The notes under the pieces were generated by a model that searched no databases, was not told where the DNA came from, and was given only the letters and a program-made list of their open reading frames with translations. The position numbers and the translations under genes are program-made. A stretch of 64,000 nucleotides of DNA from an uncultured Piscinibacter sp. Lineage in GTDB: Bacteria; Pseudomonadota; Gammaproteobacteria; Burkholderiales; Burkholderiaceae_C. Of this stretch, positions 23,513 through 31,573 are shown piece by piece. The stretch covers positions 310,001 through 374,000 of the forward strand of contig NZ_CALFYO010000020.1 of NCBI RefSeq assembly GCF_937952055.1. Direction: 5' to 3'. Each line of letters opens with the position of its first letter. Position 1 is the first letter of the stretch.

Positions 23513-24598
23513 CTACGTGCCCATCAGCTCGCCGATCGGCTTGAGCTCGTCGACGCGGTCGCACACGGCCTTCAGCGTCGTGAGGATCGGTACGCCCAGC
23601 AGCAGGCCCCACACGCCCCACAGCCATCCGAAGGCCAGCACACCGACGAACACCGTGACCGCGTTCATGCGGCTGGTGCGGCTGGTCAGCCAGGGCGTCA
23701 GCAGGTTGCCCGAGACCGCGTGGACCAGCATGCCGATGCCGGCCACCAGCACCACCATGTCCAGGCTGCCGAACTGCACGAAGGCCATCAGCCCCGAGCC
23801 GGCGCTCAGCACCACGGTGCCGAGGTAGGGCACGAAGTTCAGCACGAAGGCGATCACGCCCCAGACGGCGACGTGCTCCAGGCCGACGGCGACGAAGGCC
23901 AGGCCGGTGGCCAGCCCCACGAGAAAACTGACGAAGACTTGCACGAGCATGAAGCGGTGGATCTGCGCCGTGATCTCGTCGAGCAGCTGAACCGTGATGC
24001 GCTTCTCCGCGAAAGTCGGTCCGGCGAGCTTGACCATCTTGCGCCGGAAGCGGCTGCCCGACGCGAGCAGGAAGAAGGCGATGAACACCACCGCCTGGCC
24101 CGCCGACGCCGCCGCGCTCAGCGTGCCCGACCACAGGTAGTCCTGGACGTCGAAACGCTCGGGCTCGATGCTGACGCGGGTGACGCCGCGCACCGGGGGC
24201 GCCCGCGACGCGCCGCCTTCGGTGGCCACCTCCTCGATCTCCTCCGCCGCACGCTGCACCTTCTCGATCGTCGACTCGCTCTGGCCGCGCTGTGCGTGCA
24301 CCAGCTTGCGCAGCTTCTGCATCGCCACGGGCACCGACTCGATCAGCACGCTGGCGTCGTCGCTCAGCGTGGCGACCGTCCAGCCCACCACCGCACCCAG
24401 GCCCAGGATGAGCAGGCCGGCACCGAGTGCACGCGGCAGGCGCCAGCGCTCGAGCAGGTCGACCAGCGGGCTGAGCGCATAGCTGAGCGCCACCCCGAGC
24501 AGCAGCGGGATGAAGACCGCGCTGGCCACGTGCAGCGCGAACAGCGTGGCGATCAGCGCCAGCAGGGACAGCGAGACGCTGCGCACGTCCACCGGCAT
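23513..24598 (-). CDS. AI-2E family transporter, second paralogue
   Basis: 361 aa from the ATG at 24598. The membrane pattern and the motif LLTPWLTSRTSRMNAVTVFVGVLAFGWLWGVWG near the C-terminus are family-typical. A longer soluble insert (about residues 95-150, charged, coiled-coil-like) distinguishes it from the paralogue at 20.3 kb. Coding-like sequence (APWLEASEAAPDRVPVH) continues upstream of the ATG in the same frame, while a good ATG (MNDHGAPPPA) sits at 24684 in another frame, 15 nt after the antiporter gene. A one-base indel near 24660 may therefore have shortened the protein. Confidence 0.82.
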   Translation of the reverse strand: MPVDVRSVSLSLLALIATLFALHVASAVFIPLLLGVALSYALSPLVDLLERWRLPRALGAGLLILGLGAVVGWTVATLSDDASVLIESVPVAMQKLRKLVHAQRGQSESTIEKVQRAAEEIEEVATEGGASRAPPVRGVTRVSIEPERFDVQDYLWSGTLSAAASAGQAVVFIAFFLLASGSRFRRKMVKLAGPTFAEKRITVQLLDEITAQIHRFMLVQVFVSFLVGLATGLAFVAVGLEHVAVWGVIAFVLNFVPYLGTVVLSAGSGLMAFVQFGSLDMVVLVAGIGMLVHAVSGNLLTPWLTSRTSRMNAVTVFVGVLAFGWLWGVWGLLLGVPILTTLKAVCDRVDELKPIGELMGT

Positions 24599-24699
24599 GT
24601 GCACCGGCACGCGGTCGGGCGCGGCTTCCGACGCCTCGAGCCAGGGCGCAGCGTTGCGGGCGGCGGGGCGCCGTGATCGTTCATGGTCTGGCTCGAGCC

Positions 24700-25998
24700 T
24701 CAGGTTCGCCGCAGCACGGCGGCCATCAGGGGTTTGACGCTGATGCCGTGCATCAGGATCGACAGCGTCACGACGACCAGCGTGGTCTGGATCAGCTGCA
24801 GCGCCAGCGCCTCGGGCAGGCCCTGCTGGATCGCGTACATCAGGTAGTACAGCGACCCGATGCCACGCACGCCAAACCACGCGACCATGCCCCGCGTGCG
24901 CAGCGGCATGCTCCCCGGCCAGAGCGCGGGCAGCACGCTGAGCGGGCGCGCGACGACGAACAGGAACAGGGCCGTGGCCACCGCCGGCCAGCTCCACGAG
25001 TCGATGAACAGCGTGCCGCCGAGCAGCAGCACCAGCGCCAGCTCGGACAGCCGCTCCAGGTGCTCCTTGAAGATCAGCGAGCCGGTGCTCACCATCGGCG
25101 CGGCCGGGCTGTCTGCGGGCGCGCCACCCGGTTCGGGCACGGGGGCGGCCGGCGGTGCGCCGTCGTCCCGGCGCGGCCGCGCGCGCGACGTCTTCAGCTC
25201 GGTCTGGCGCAGTGCGACGGCGGCGAAGAAGACCGCCAGGAAGCCCCAGGCGTGGGCCAGCACCGACACGCCGTAGACGACACCGATCAGGCCCAGGCCC
25301 AGGAAGTCGTCCATCAGCGCTTGCCGGTAGGGGGCGCGCCTGAGCATGCCGGTCAGGCGCGCCAGCGCCGTGCCGGCGGCCACGCCGATGCCGATCCCGG
25401 CCAGCGTGGCCCAAAGCGCGTCGACGAGGACCCAGCGCAGCCCGAAGGAGCCCAGGTCGTGCAGGCCGAGCAGACCCAGCCCCAGGACCACGAAGGGGAA
25501 GGCGCTGCCGTCGTTCATGCCGGCTTCGCAGGTCAGGTGGAAGCGCAGCTGGTCGCGGTCACCGGGGTGGCGGCTCTGCACGTCGGTGGCGAGCACCGGG
25601 TCGGTCGGCGCCAGGATCGCACCCAGCAGGATGCCCGCGCCTACCGGCAGTCCCAGCACGGCGTGAGCGAACAGCGCCACCAGGCCCACCGTGATCCCCA
25701 TCGACAACGTCGCCAGCAGGATCGGCGCGCGCCAGCGGGCCAGGCTGAACGGCACCGGCATCTTGACGCCGGCGGAGAACAGCGAGATCAGCACCGCCAC
25801 CTCCGTCATCACTTCCAGCAGCGCCGCTTCCTTCAGCGGGTTGAACCGGAACAGGTCGAGCACGGTGGGGCCGACGATCATGCCCACGGCCAAGTAGATG
25901 ATGGCCGAGGTGATCGGCGTGCGGCGCAGCAGCGACGAGGTCATGCCCATGACGAGCAGCAGCCCGCCGATGAGGATGAACCAGGGCGCGGCGCTCAT
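24700..25998 (-). CDS. CPA1-family cation:proton antiporter
   Basis: 432-aa membrane protein with about 12 spans. The family-typical GILLGAILAPTDPVLATDVQ, the Asp pair region CEAGMNDGSAFPFVVLG and GMVAWFGVRGIGSLYYLMYA are all present. It would exchange Na+ or K+ for H+ across the inner membrane. A Pro/Ala-rich cytoplasmic insert lies at about residues 265-300. It is co-directional with the AI-2E paralogue, 15-100 nt upstream depending on which start is used there, and divergent from the ribbon-helix-helix regulator. Confidence 0.92.
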   Translation of the reverse strand: MSAAPWFILIGGLLLVMGMTSSLLRRTPITSAIIYLAVGMIVGPTVLDLFRFNPLKEAALLEVMTEVAVLISLFSAGVKMPVPFSLARWRAPILLATLSMGITVGLVALFAHAVLGLPVGAGILLGAILAPTDPVLATDVQSRHPGDRDQLRFHLTCEAGMNDGSAFPFVVLGLGLLGLHDLGSFGLRWVLVDALWATLAGIGIGVAAGTALARLTGMLRRAPYRQALMDDFLGLGLIGVVYGVSVLAHAWGFLAVFFAAVALRQTELKTSRARPRRDDGAPPAAPVPEPGGAPADSPAAPMVSTGSLIFKEHLERLSELALVLLLGGTLFIDSWSWPAVATALFLFVVARPLSVLPALWPGSMPLRTRGMVAWFGVRGIGSLYYLMYAIQQGLPEALALQLIQTTLVVVTLSILMHGISVKPLMAAVLRRT

Positions 25999-26409
25999 CG
26001 TCGCGGATCAGGTCGGCCGCGCGAGGAGACGCGCTGCCGGGCCACGGCCCGTGCAACGTGCGCATGGGCGCGCGTTCACGGGCTGCAAGCCGGGCCGGTC
26101 GTCACCCGCGGCGGCTGCACGGCGAGGCCGACCGGCCGCGCACACCGATGCCGCCGGCCAACGGCACCGGCGATCGACCGACGCGGGGGGCGACGGGCCT
26201 CATGCAGCGGCCGGGGTGTGGATCCTCATCGCTGCATTCTGGACCGGCACCGCGCCGGCGTCGGTTCGCAGTGCCACACAGCCGGCCGCGGGACCGGCCC
26301 CGGCCCGCCATCGGCGTGGCCCGCCCGCAGCCTTCGCCGGGGTCGTCACGCGCCCTCCGCCCCCCAAGGTCTTTGGGTCTGACGCGCTCCGGCGCCGCGG
26401 TTTCATGCT
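25999..26409. other. Gene-free divergent region
   Basis: About 410 bp between the leftward antiporter and the rightward regulator gene. No convincing open frame is seen: the longest are Arg/Pro-rich and lack family features. It is very GC-rich until about 26400, where the composition turns AT-rich at the operator. It should contain the antiporter promoter. Confidence 0.4.
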
Positions 26410-26442
26410 CCAATTGGCATCCAATTGGATTCCAAATGGATG
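26410..26442. promoter_or_regulatory. Triple operator of the ribbon-helix-helix regulator
   Basis: Three 8-bp palindromic boxes, CCAATTGG (26410), CCAATTGG (26421) and CCAAATGG (26432), are spaced exactly 11 bp apart on one face of the helix. Positions 26418-26442 together form a 25-bp inverted repeat with a single mismatched pair. The array ends 2 bp before the regulator's ATG. Such arrays are typical of ribbon-helix-helix repressors that control themselves, so autoregulation, and control of the esterase gene downstream, is likely. Confidence 0.7.
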
Positions 26443-26444
26443 TC

Positions 26445-26870
26445 ATGATCAGCAAGAGCACGGCCATCGACCACCGGCACCGCGCCGGTGAGACGGAGAA
26501 GATGACGGTCAACGTCGGCGTCGTCGACCTCGGACAAGTCGACCTCCTGGTGCAGGAAGGCTTCTATTCGAACCGCTCGGACCTGGTGCGGACCGCGCTG
26601 CGAAACCAGCTGGCGCTGCACGCCGACGCGGTCCGGCAGACCGTCGCACGCAGGACGCTCACGGTCGGCCTGCAGCACTACGGCCGCGCCGAGCTCGAGG
26701 CGGTGGTGGCGGCGGGCCAGCGGCTGCAGGTCCAGGTCGTCGGGCTGGCCCGCATCGCCGACGATGTACCGCCCGAGCTGGCGCGCGCCGCCATCGAGTC
26801 GGTGACCGTGCTGGGCGCGTTCCAGGCCAGCCCCGCGGTGCGCCGCGCCCTGGCCGATCGCCTGCGCTGA
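26445..26870 (+). CDS. Ribbon-helix-helix (CopG-like) transcriptional regulator
   Basis: 141 aa. The fold is indicated by the strand EKMTVNVGVVDLGQVDLLVQ and the helices FYSNRSDLVRTALRNQLALHA (about residues 20-60). A C-terminal region with QHYGRAELEAVVAAGQRLQVQVVGLARIADDV and GAFQASPAVRRAL follows, and a similar tail is recalled in Burkholderiales relatives. The ATG at 26445 is preferred over one at 26436, which lies inside the operator. The esterase gene follows by 28 bp with PHB-depolymerase character, so the regulator probably controls it. Confidence 0.8.
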   Translation: MISKSTAIDHRHRAGETEKMTVNVGVVDLGQVDLLVQEGFYSNRSDLVRTALRNQLALHADAVRQTVARRTLTVGLQHYGRAELEAVVAAGQRLQVQVVGLARIADDVPPELARAAIESVTVLGAFQASPAVRRALADRLR

Positions 26871-26898
26871 ACCACCCCACCCTCCACTGAAAGAACAC

Positions 26899-28095
26899 AT
26901 GAAGAACCCCTTCCACGGCCTGGCGCCCCCCTTCGATGCCGACGCGATCAACGAGACGATTCAACGGGCGCTCGCGGCGGCCGGACTCGACACCCAGGCC
27001 GGCCCGATGCGCGACGTGACCGAAACCGTCCGGCGCGCGCTGGCCTCGGGGCGTCCTGGCGGGGCCGCCCCGAACAGCGACCACGCATCCGTCATCGACG
27101 TCGACGCACGCGTCGTTCCCGCCGGCGCGGACACCGACACGGACCCGGCCACGGCGCGGCGGCGCCAGCCGTCGACCGGTGAGGCGCGCCAATGGCGCGG
27201 CAGCGTCGAGACACACGAGTTCGGCAACGACGCCGGCAGGCGGATCTACAAGGTCTATGTGCCTGCGGGCACCTGCGACGCGCCGCGCGCAACGGTCGTG
27301 ATGCTGCATGGCTGCACCCAGTCGGCGGACGACTTCGCGGCCGGTACGCAGATGAACCGCCTCGCGGACGAACACGGCTTCCTCGTTGTGTATCCCGAGC
27401 AGCCCGCGCAGGCGAACGCGTCGAAGTGCTGGAACTGGTTCCAGCCGCAGGACCAGCGGCGCGGCACCGGCGAACCGGCGCTGATTGCCGGTATCGTCAC
27501 CGAGGTCGTGCAGCGGCAGGGCGGCGACCCGCGCCGCGTCTTCGTCGCCGGGCTGTCGGCCGGCGCAGCGATGGCGGTGGTGCTGGGCCAGACCTACCCG
27601 GAGCTGTTCGCCGGCGTCGGCGCCCACTCGGGCCTGCCCTACGGCAGCGCGCACGACCTGCCTTCGGCGCTGGCTGCGATGAAGGGTGGGCGCAGCGGCA
27701 TGCCTGGGCTGAAGGGCGCAGGAACACCGCAGGGCAAGGCCTCGCAGGCCGTGCCGGTCATCGTGTTCCACGGCGACCGCGACCACACCGTGCGTCCGAC
27801 CAACGGCGCCGGCATCGCGCAGCAGGCACGGGACGCACATGCCGCCCAGCGGCCGGGCGCCGACCTGCAGGTCAGCACGCAGTCGGGCGTGGCGCCGGGT
27901 GGCCGGCGTTTCAGCCGCACCGTGCACGCCGATCGCGAGGGTCGGGCCCGCATCGAAAGCTGGACCTTGCACGGCGCCGGGCACGCTTGGTCGGGCGGCC
28001 ACGCAAGCGGCTCCTACACCGACGGCAGCGGCCCGGATGCGTCTGCGGAGATGGTGCGCTTCTTCCTGGCCCTGCCCCGCGCCGGCTCGGCTTGA
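26899..28095 (+). CDS. PHB-depolymerase-family esterase (LpqC-like)
   Basis: 398-aa alpha/beta hydrolase. The catalytic domain begins near residue 115: oxyanion motif VVMLHGCTQSADDFA, the family signature SKCWNWFQPQDQRRG, nucleophile box GLSAGAAMA, Asp region VFHGDRDHTV and His in LHGAGHAWSGG. The first 100 residues are a polar leader without a clear signal peptide, so it may act in the cytoplasm on PHB granules, or be exported by another route. It probably releases 3-hydroxybutyrate or cleaves related esters. It sits behind the ribbon-helix-helix regulator in a likely operon. Confidence 0.9.
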   Translation: MKNPFHGLAPPFDADAINETIQRALAAAGLDTQAGPMRDVTETVRRALASGRPGGAAPNSDHASVIDVDARVVPAGADTDTDPATARRRQPSTGEARQWRGSVETHEFGNDAGRRIYKVYVPAGTCDAPRATVVMLHGCTQSADDFAAGTQMNRLADEHGFLVVYPEQPAQANASKCWNWFQPQDQRRGTGEPALIAGIVTEVVQRQGGDPRRVFVAGLSAGAAMAVVLGQTYPELFAGVGAHSGLPYGSAHDLPSALAAMKGGRSGMPGLKGAGTPQGKASQAVPVIVFHGDRDHTVRPTNGAGIAQQARDAHAAQRPGADLQVSTQSGVAPGGRRFSRTVHADREGRARIESWTLHGAGHAWSGGHASGSYTDGSGPDASAEMVRFFLALPRAGSA

Positions 28096-28284
28096 GCGAC
28101 CGCTCCGAGCGAGGTCCGTTCCGCGCAACCGACCCGACGGCGCTTCGGCTTGCCGAGCAGCGACCAGCCCGGCGCGGCGTGCGCCGCCGTACAGACCGAA
28201 GCCCCGGCGGGGACGAGCATGCATGCAACACCGGCATCTCCTGGTGTGCGTGGAGTCCGCACAACGACTCCTGGAGCACCCTCA

Positions 28285-28632
28285 ATGCAAGCATCCCGCC
28301 TTCTCATCTCGGCCCTCACCGCCATCGGCGTCGTCGGCGCCGTCGGCCTGGCCGTCGCGCAGACAAGCACGACCACCGATCCGGCCGCGGCCACCGTCAC
28401 AACCCCGGGCGGCAGCACCACGGTCACCGCACCTTCGGTCACCACCCGCAGCGAAACCGAGGCCGAGCGCATGGACCGCGAGCGCACGGATCGCGATCGC
28501 ATCGCCCGCGAGGCCATGAACACGCCGGCCGCGACCGACCGCATGGACACGCGCAGTGACCGCAGCACGATGGGCGACACGGCCCGCCGCGACGCCAACG
28601 GTGATCTGGTCGCCAGGACCGATCGCAACTGA
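28285..28632 (+). CDS. Small secreted hypothetical protein
   Basis: 115 aa. The N-terminal signal peptide (RLLISALTAIGVVGAVGLAVAQ) is followed by a Thr/Asp/Arg-rich, low-complexity mature part with repeated RMDRERTDRDRIAREA-like charged segments and no Cys. Probably periplasmic and disordered; no family recognised. An inverted repeat, TGTGCG-N7-CGCACA, lies 22 bp upstream of the ATG. It precedes the L,D-transpeptidase-like gene by 41 bp on the same strand. Confidence 0.68.
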   Translation: MQASRLLISALTAIGVVGAVGLAVAQTSTTTDPAAATVTTPGGSTTVTAPSVTTRSETEAERMDRERTDRDRIAREAMNTPAATDRMDTRSDRSTMGDTARRDANGDLVARTDRN

Positions 28633-28673
28633 CGCAAGGGCACGCGAGGCAGGCCCGCCGGCCTCGCCTTCCG

Positions 28674-29456
28674 ATGGCTGCCTCCGGGCGATCCCCGACC
28701 GACTCGTCGAACGGCTGCCTCGCGGCCGTTCGGCGTGGCCTGCTGGCCGGCGTCGCCGGCCTGATGCTCGTCGGCACGCCGCCGGCCCCCACCGATGCGC
28801 GGCCGATCGCCGAACCGGCGGCCGCGCCAGCAGCCCTGGCCATGGTCCGGGTCGCCGCGACGGCCGACTTCGGCACCACCTTGCCTGGCGCAGACGCACG
28901 CCGCTTGGCCGACTGGGTCGTCCGCGTGGGCGACCACCAGGGCCGGCCCTTCTTCCTGGTCGACAAGGCGCACGCCACGCTGTACGCCTTCGACCGTGAC
29001 GCGCGGCTGCAGGCCAGCACACCGGTGCTGCTGGGCGCCGCGCCTGGCGACGACTCGGTGCCAGGCATCGGCACGCGTCCGATGGCGCAGATCCTGCTCG
29101 CCGAACGCACCACGCCGGCCGGGCGTTTCGTTGCCGAGGCCGGGCGCAATCTGCAGGGCGAAGACATCGTCTGGGTCGACCATGGCGCCGCGATCTCGAT
29201 GCACCGCGTGCGCACCGGCAACCCGCGGGAGCGACGCGCACAGCGACTCGCTACACCGACGATCGACGACAACCGCATCTCCTACGGCTGCATCAACGTG
29301 CCGGTGGCCTTCTACGATCGCCACGTGCAGGCGGTGTTCGCCGACCGACGCAGCGCGATCGTCTACGTGCTGCCGCAGACGCGGCCGCTGGAGGCCCAGG
29401 CCGGGCTGATGCGCGAGCCTGCGCCGGTGCTCGCGCGCGCGTCCCGACCCCACTGA
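28674..29456 (+). CDS. L,D-transpeptidase-like (YkuD fold) protein
   Basis: 260 aa. A signal or anchor segment lies at about residues 20-40 (LLAGVAGLMLVGT). A YkuD-type domain follows: FFLVDKAHATLYAFDRDARLQASTPVLLG, GTRPMAQILLAERTTPAGRF and ISYGCINVP, which carries the nucleophilic Cys. In the usual motif the residue two before the Cys is His (HGC); here it is Tyr (SYGC). Such enzymes cross-link peptidoglycan or attach lipoproteins in the periplasm, so this protein may have altered activity. The exact start is uncertain. Confidence 0.8.
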   Translation: MAASGRSPTDSSNGCLAAVRRGLLAGVAGLMLVGTPPAPTDARPIAEPAAAPAALAMVRVAATADFGTTLPGADARRLADWVVRVGDHQGRPFFLVDKAHATLYAFDRDARLQASTPVLLGAAPGDDSVPGIGTRPMAQILLAERTTPAGRFVAEAGRNLQGEDIVWVDHGAAISMHRVRTGNPRERRAQRLATPTIDDNRISYGCINVPVAFYDRHVQAVFADRRSAIVYVLPQTRPLEAQAGLMREPAPVLARASRPH

Positions 29457-30107
29457 CGCCCCGGCGTCGATGCGGCGTCGCGGCGCGCAGCAATGCGCAC
29501 CGATGGCACTGGCCCAGCCGCCGACTCCGGCTCGTCAGCGTCGCCTGGCGAGCGGCCACAGCGTGATCTGCTCGAGTCTGTCGAGCACGCGCTCCAACTC
29601 GCCCGAGGCGACGATGGAACGCCGGGACAGGCCGGTCGTGACGGCCCTCGCGTATCGATGGCGCAGCGCGTCGAAGGGCCTGGCAAGGAAGCCCTGATCC
29701 GCGGCGCCGAGCACTGGCCAACCGCGGGACCGGCCCGTCGGCTCGTGCGTGTCAGCGCGAGTGTCAGACCTGGCAGGTAGCGCGCGATTGATTGGGAGCA
29801 TCATCATTGAAAGATGCACGGCCGGAGTTCGGTGCAGCGGTACTCCATGGACAGGACCGGACTGTCAGGGTCTCAGAGCGGTGCGGCCTCGTCTGTCCGT
29901 CGACGCACATTCGGGCCCAGCTCGCGGGTTCGCACCCGCACCCCACGCGAAGGTCCGCTGCCGCGGTGCCTCGGGCCGGCGCACGGCCCGCAGCTGCCAG
30001 CGGTGGGGTCGCTCGGTTCGACAGCGCACCGTCAGCCGAGGCGGAAGTCACGATGCACGGATGCGCCCGATACGTCATCGGCATGGGCGACGCGCCCGCA
30101 GGACGCC
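29457..30107. other. Gene-poor stretch in the eroded region
   Basis: About 650 bp without a gene I can defend. A leftward frame at about 29535-29720 reads coding-like (FLARPFDALRHRYARAV, ELERVLDRLEQITLWPLARRR) and may be a remnant of a membrane-transport or kinase-like gene, but I cannot name it. The rest has frequent frame changes and no recognisable domain. Confidence 0.35.
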
Positions 30108-30330
30108 ATGCGAACCTCATCCTCACCAGCCCGCGGCCCTCGTGCAGCGGGCTGCCTGCTGCTCCTCGCCGTGCTGGCCTTCAGCGCCGGTGGCGGCTTG
30201 CTGCTGGCATTCGGGGCTCTGCGTTCTACCTGGCCGCGGCAACCGCACCGGCGGTCGTCGGCAGCCTGCTGCTGCGCGCCTCCCCACTGTCGCTGCGGGG
30301 CCATGCGGCTGTGTTCGTGGGGGCGATGGC
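30108..30330 (+). pseudogene. Frameshifted N-terminus of a PQQ-dependent membrane dehydrogenase-like protein
   Basis: From the ATG at 30108 one frame reads AAGCLLLLAVLAFSAGGGLLLAFG. After the G run at 30214-30217 the other frame continues SAFYLAAATAPAVVGSLLLRASPLSLRGHAAVFVGAM. Joined by one extra G, this gives the LLLAFGGSAFYLAA pattern of the N-terminal membrane domain of membrane-bound glucose/quinate dehydrogenases. Only about 70 residues survive before the sequence changes into a chloroperoxidase-like hydrolase fragment near 30331. Family assignment is by pattern memory and is moderate. Confidence 0.5.
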
Positions 30331-30636
30331 GTCAGCGAGGAGTCTCTGGCGTGGGCACGCATTGTGTCGATGCAGGCCAGCCTCAAGGCCACGCTGGACT
30401 GTCTGAAGTCGTTCTCCAGCACCGACTTCCGCGGCGATCTCGGCGCGTTCAAGGTGCCCACGCTCATCATCCACGGCACCGAGGACAGGACGGTGCCGAT
30501 CGACGCGTCGAGCCGGGCCGCCGCGAAGGGCATCAAGCACGCCACCCTGGTCGAGTTCGAGGGCGCGCCGCACGGCCTATTCGCGACCCACAAGCGTCGG
30601 CTCACCAAGGACCTGATCGACTTCCTTGGGCGCTGA
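30331..30636 (+). pseudogene. C-terminal fragment of a chloroperoxidase-like alpha/beta hydrolase
   Basis: About 101 residues to a stop at 30636: MQASLKATLDCLKSFSSTDF, FKVPTLIIHGTEDRTVPID with the catalytic Asp region, and EFEGAPHGLFATHKRRL with the catalytic His. This is the last third of non-haem chloroperoxidase-type hydrolases (about 270-280 aa). The N-terminal part with the nucleophile elbow is missing, so the product would be inactive. It is fused at its 5' side to the dehydrogenase remnant by a deletion. Confidence 0.82.
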
Positions 30637-30879
30637 GCGGCGCGCAGGCTTCGCCGCGCAGCGGATCCTCTGCATCGGGTTCTTCATGCTCGAACCGGTC
30701 TCGCGGCGTGCGGTCCGACCCCTGGTCGTCGGGTCCGAGGAGCAGGCGGTGTCCAGCGACGCGCCGCGCCGCCCGGCGAGTCCGCCGATCCAGCGCCGGT
30801 CGCACCGTTCCCGGGACATGCCGGGCCCACGCGATGAGCGCGTCATGCTCGGCCGGGCCCCCTGGATTTTCGTCTTGCC

Positions 30880-31573
30880 ATGCGCTGCCTGCTGATCCTT
30901 GCCCACCCCCGCCGTGACAGCCTGTGCGGCGCGCTCTTCGACGCCTTTGGCCGAGGCGCGCGCCAGACCGGCGTGGAGTGCTGTGAGCTGATCCTGAGCG
31001 AGATGCGTTTCGACCCCGACGTGCACGCCGTCTCACCCGAACTGCAGCCGCAGGAGCCGGACCTGCTGCGCGCAGCGGGACATCCTCTGGGCCGAGCACC
31101 TGGTCTTCGTCTACCCCACCTGGTGGGGCACCTTCCCGGCCCTGCTCAAGGGCTTTCTCGATCGGGTGCTGACACCGGGATTCGCCTTCCGGCATGCGGC
31201 GCACGGGCCGGCGGACAAACTGCTCGGCGGCCGCACAGTGGACCTGATGACGACGATGGACACGCCGTCATGGGTCTATCGGTTCATCTACCGTGCGCCG
31301 GGGCAGCAGGCGCTGGCGCGCGCGACGCTCGGCTACTGCGGCGTCCGCAGCGTGGTCATCGAGACCTTCGGGCCAGTGATCGCCGCCGATGCCGGGCAAC
31401 GCCAGGGATGGCTGGACCGTGCCGGGTCGCTCGGGGCTCGCCTGGCCGACGGCGCGCTCTCGCCCGCGCAGCGCCGCACGCAGCAGCTCACCGCGTGCCT
31501 CGCCGCGCTTCGGCTGCAGTTCTATCCGATGACGTGGATCAGCGCCTTTCCTTCGTTCGTTCTTCTGCCTTGA
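30880..31573 (+). pseudogene. Frameshifted NAD(P)H:quinone oxidoreductase (flavodoxin-like fold)
   Basis: The first frame (RCLLILAHPRRDSLCGALFDAF to EPDLLRAA) and a second frame (AQRDILWAEHLVFVYPTWWG, LLKGFLDRVLTPGFAF, to a stop at 31573) together make one protein of about 230 aa of the KefF/MdaB/DT-diaphorase type. The frame changes at about 31070-31080. YPTWWGTFPALLKGF is the conserved FMN-binding region. With the shift intact no functional enzyme is expected; a sequencing error is the alternative explanation. Confidence 0.78.

Noticed and set aside
29535..29819. Minus-strand frame of 94 codons with coding-like C-terminal part
   Set aside because: Could be a remnant (FLARPFDALRHRYARAV...), but no family could be named and no start or ribosome-binding site is convincing, so it is noted only in the description of the gene-poor stretch.
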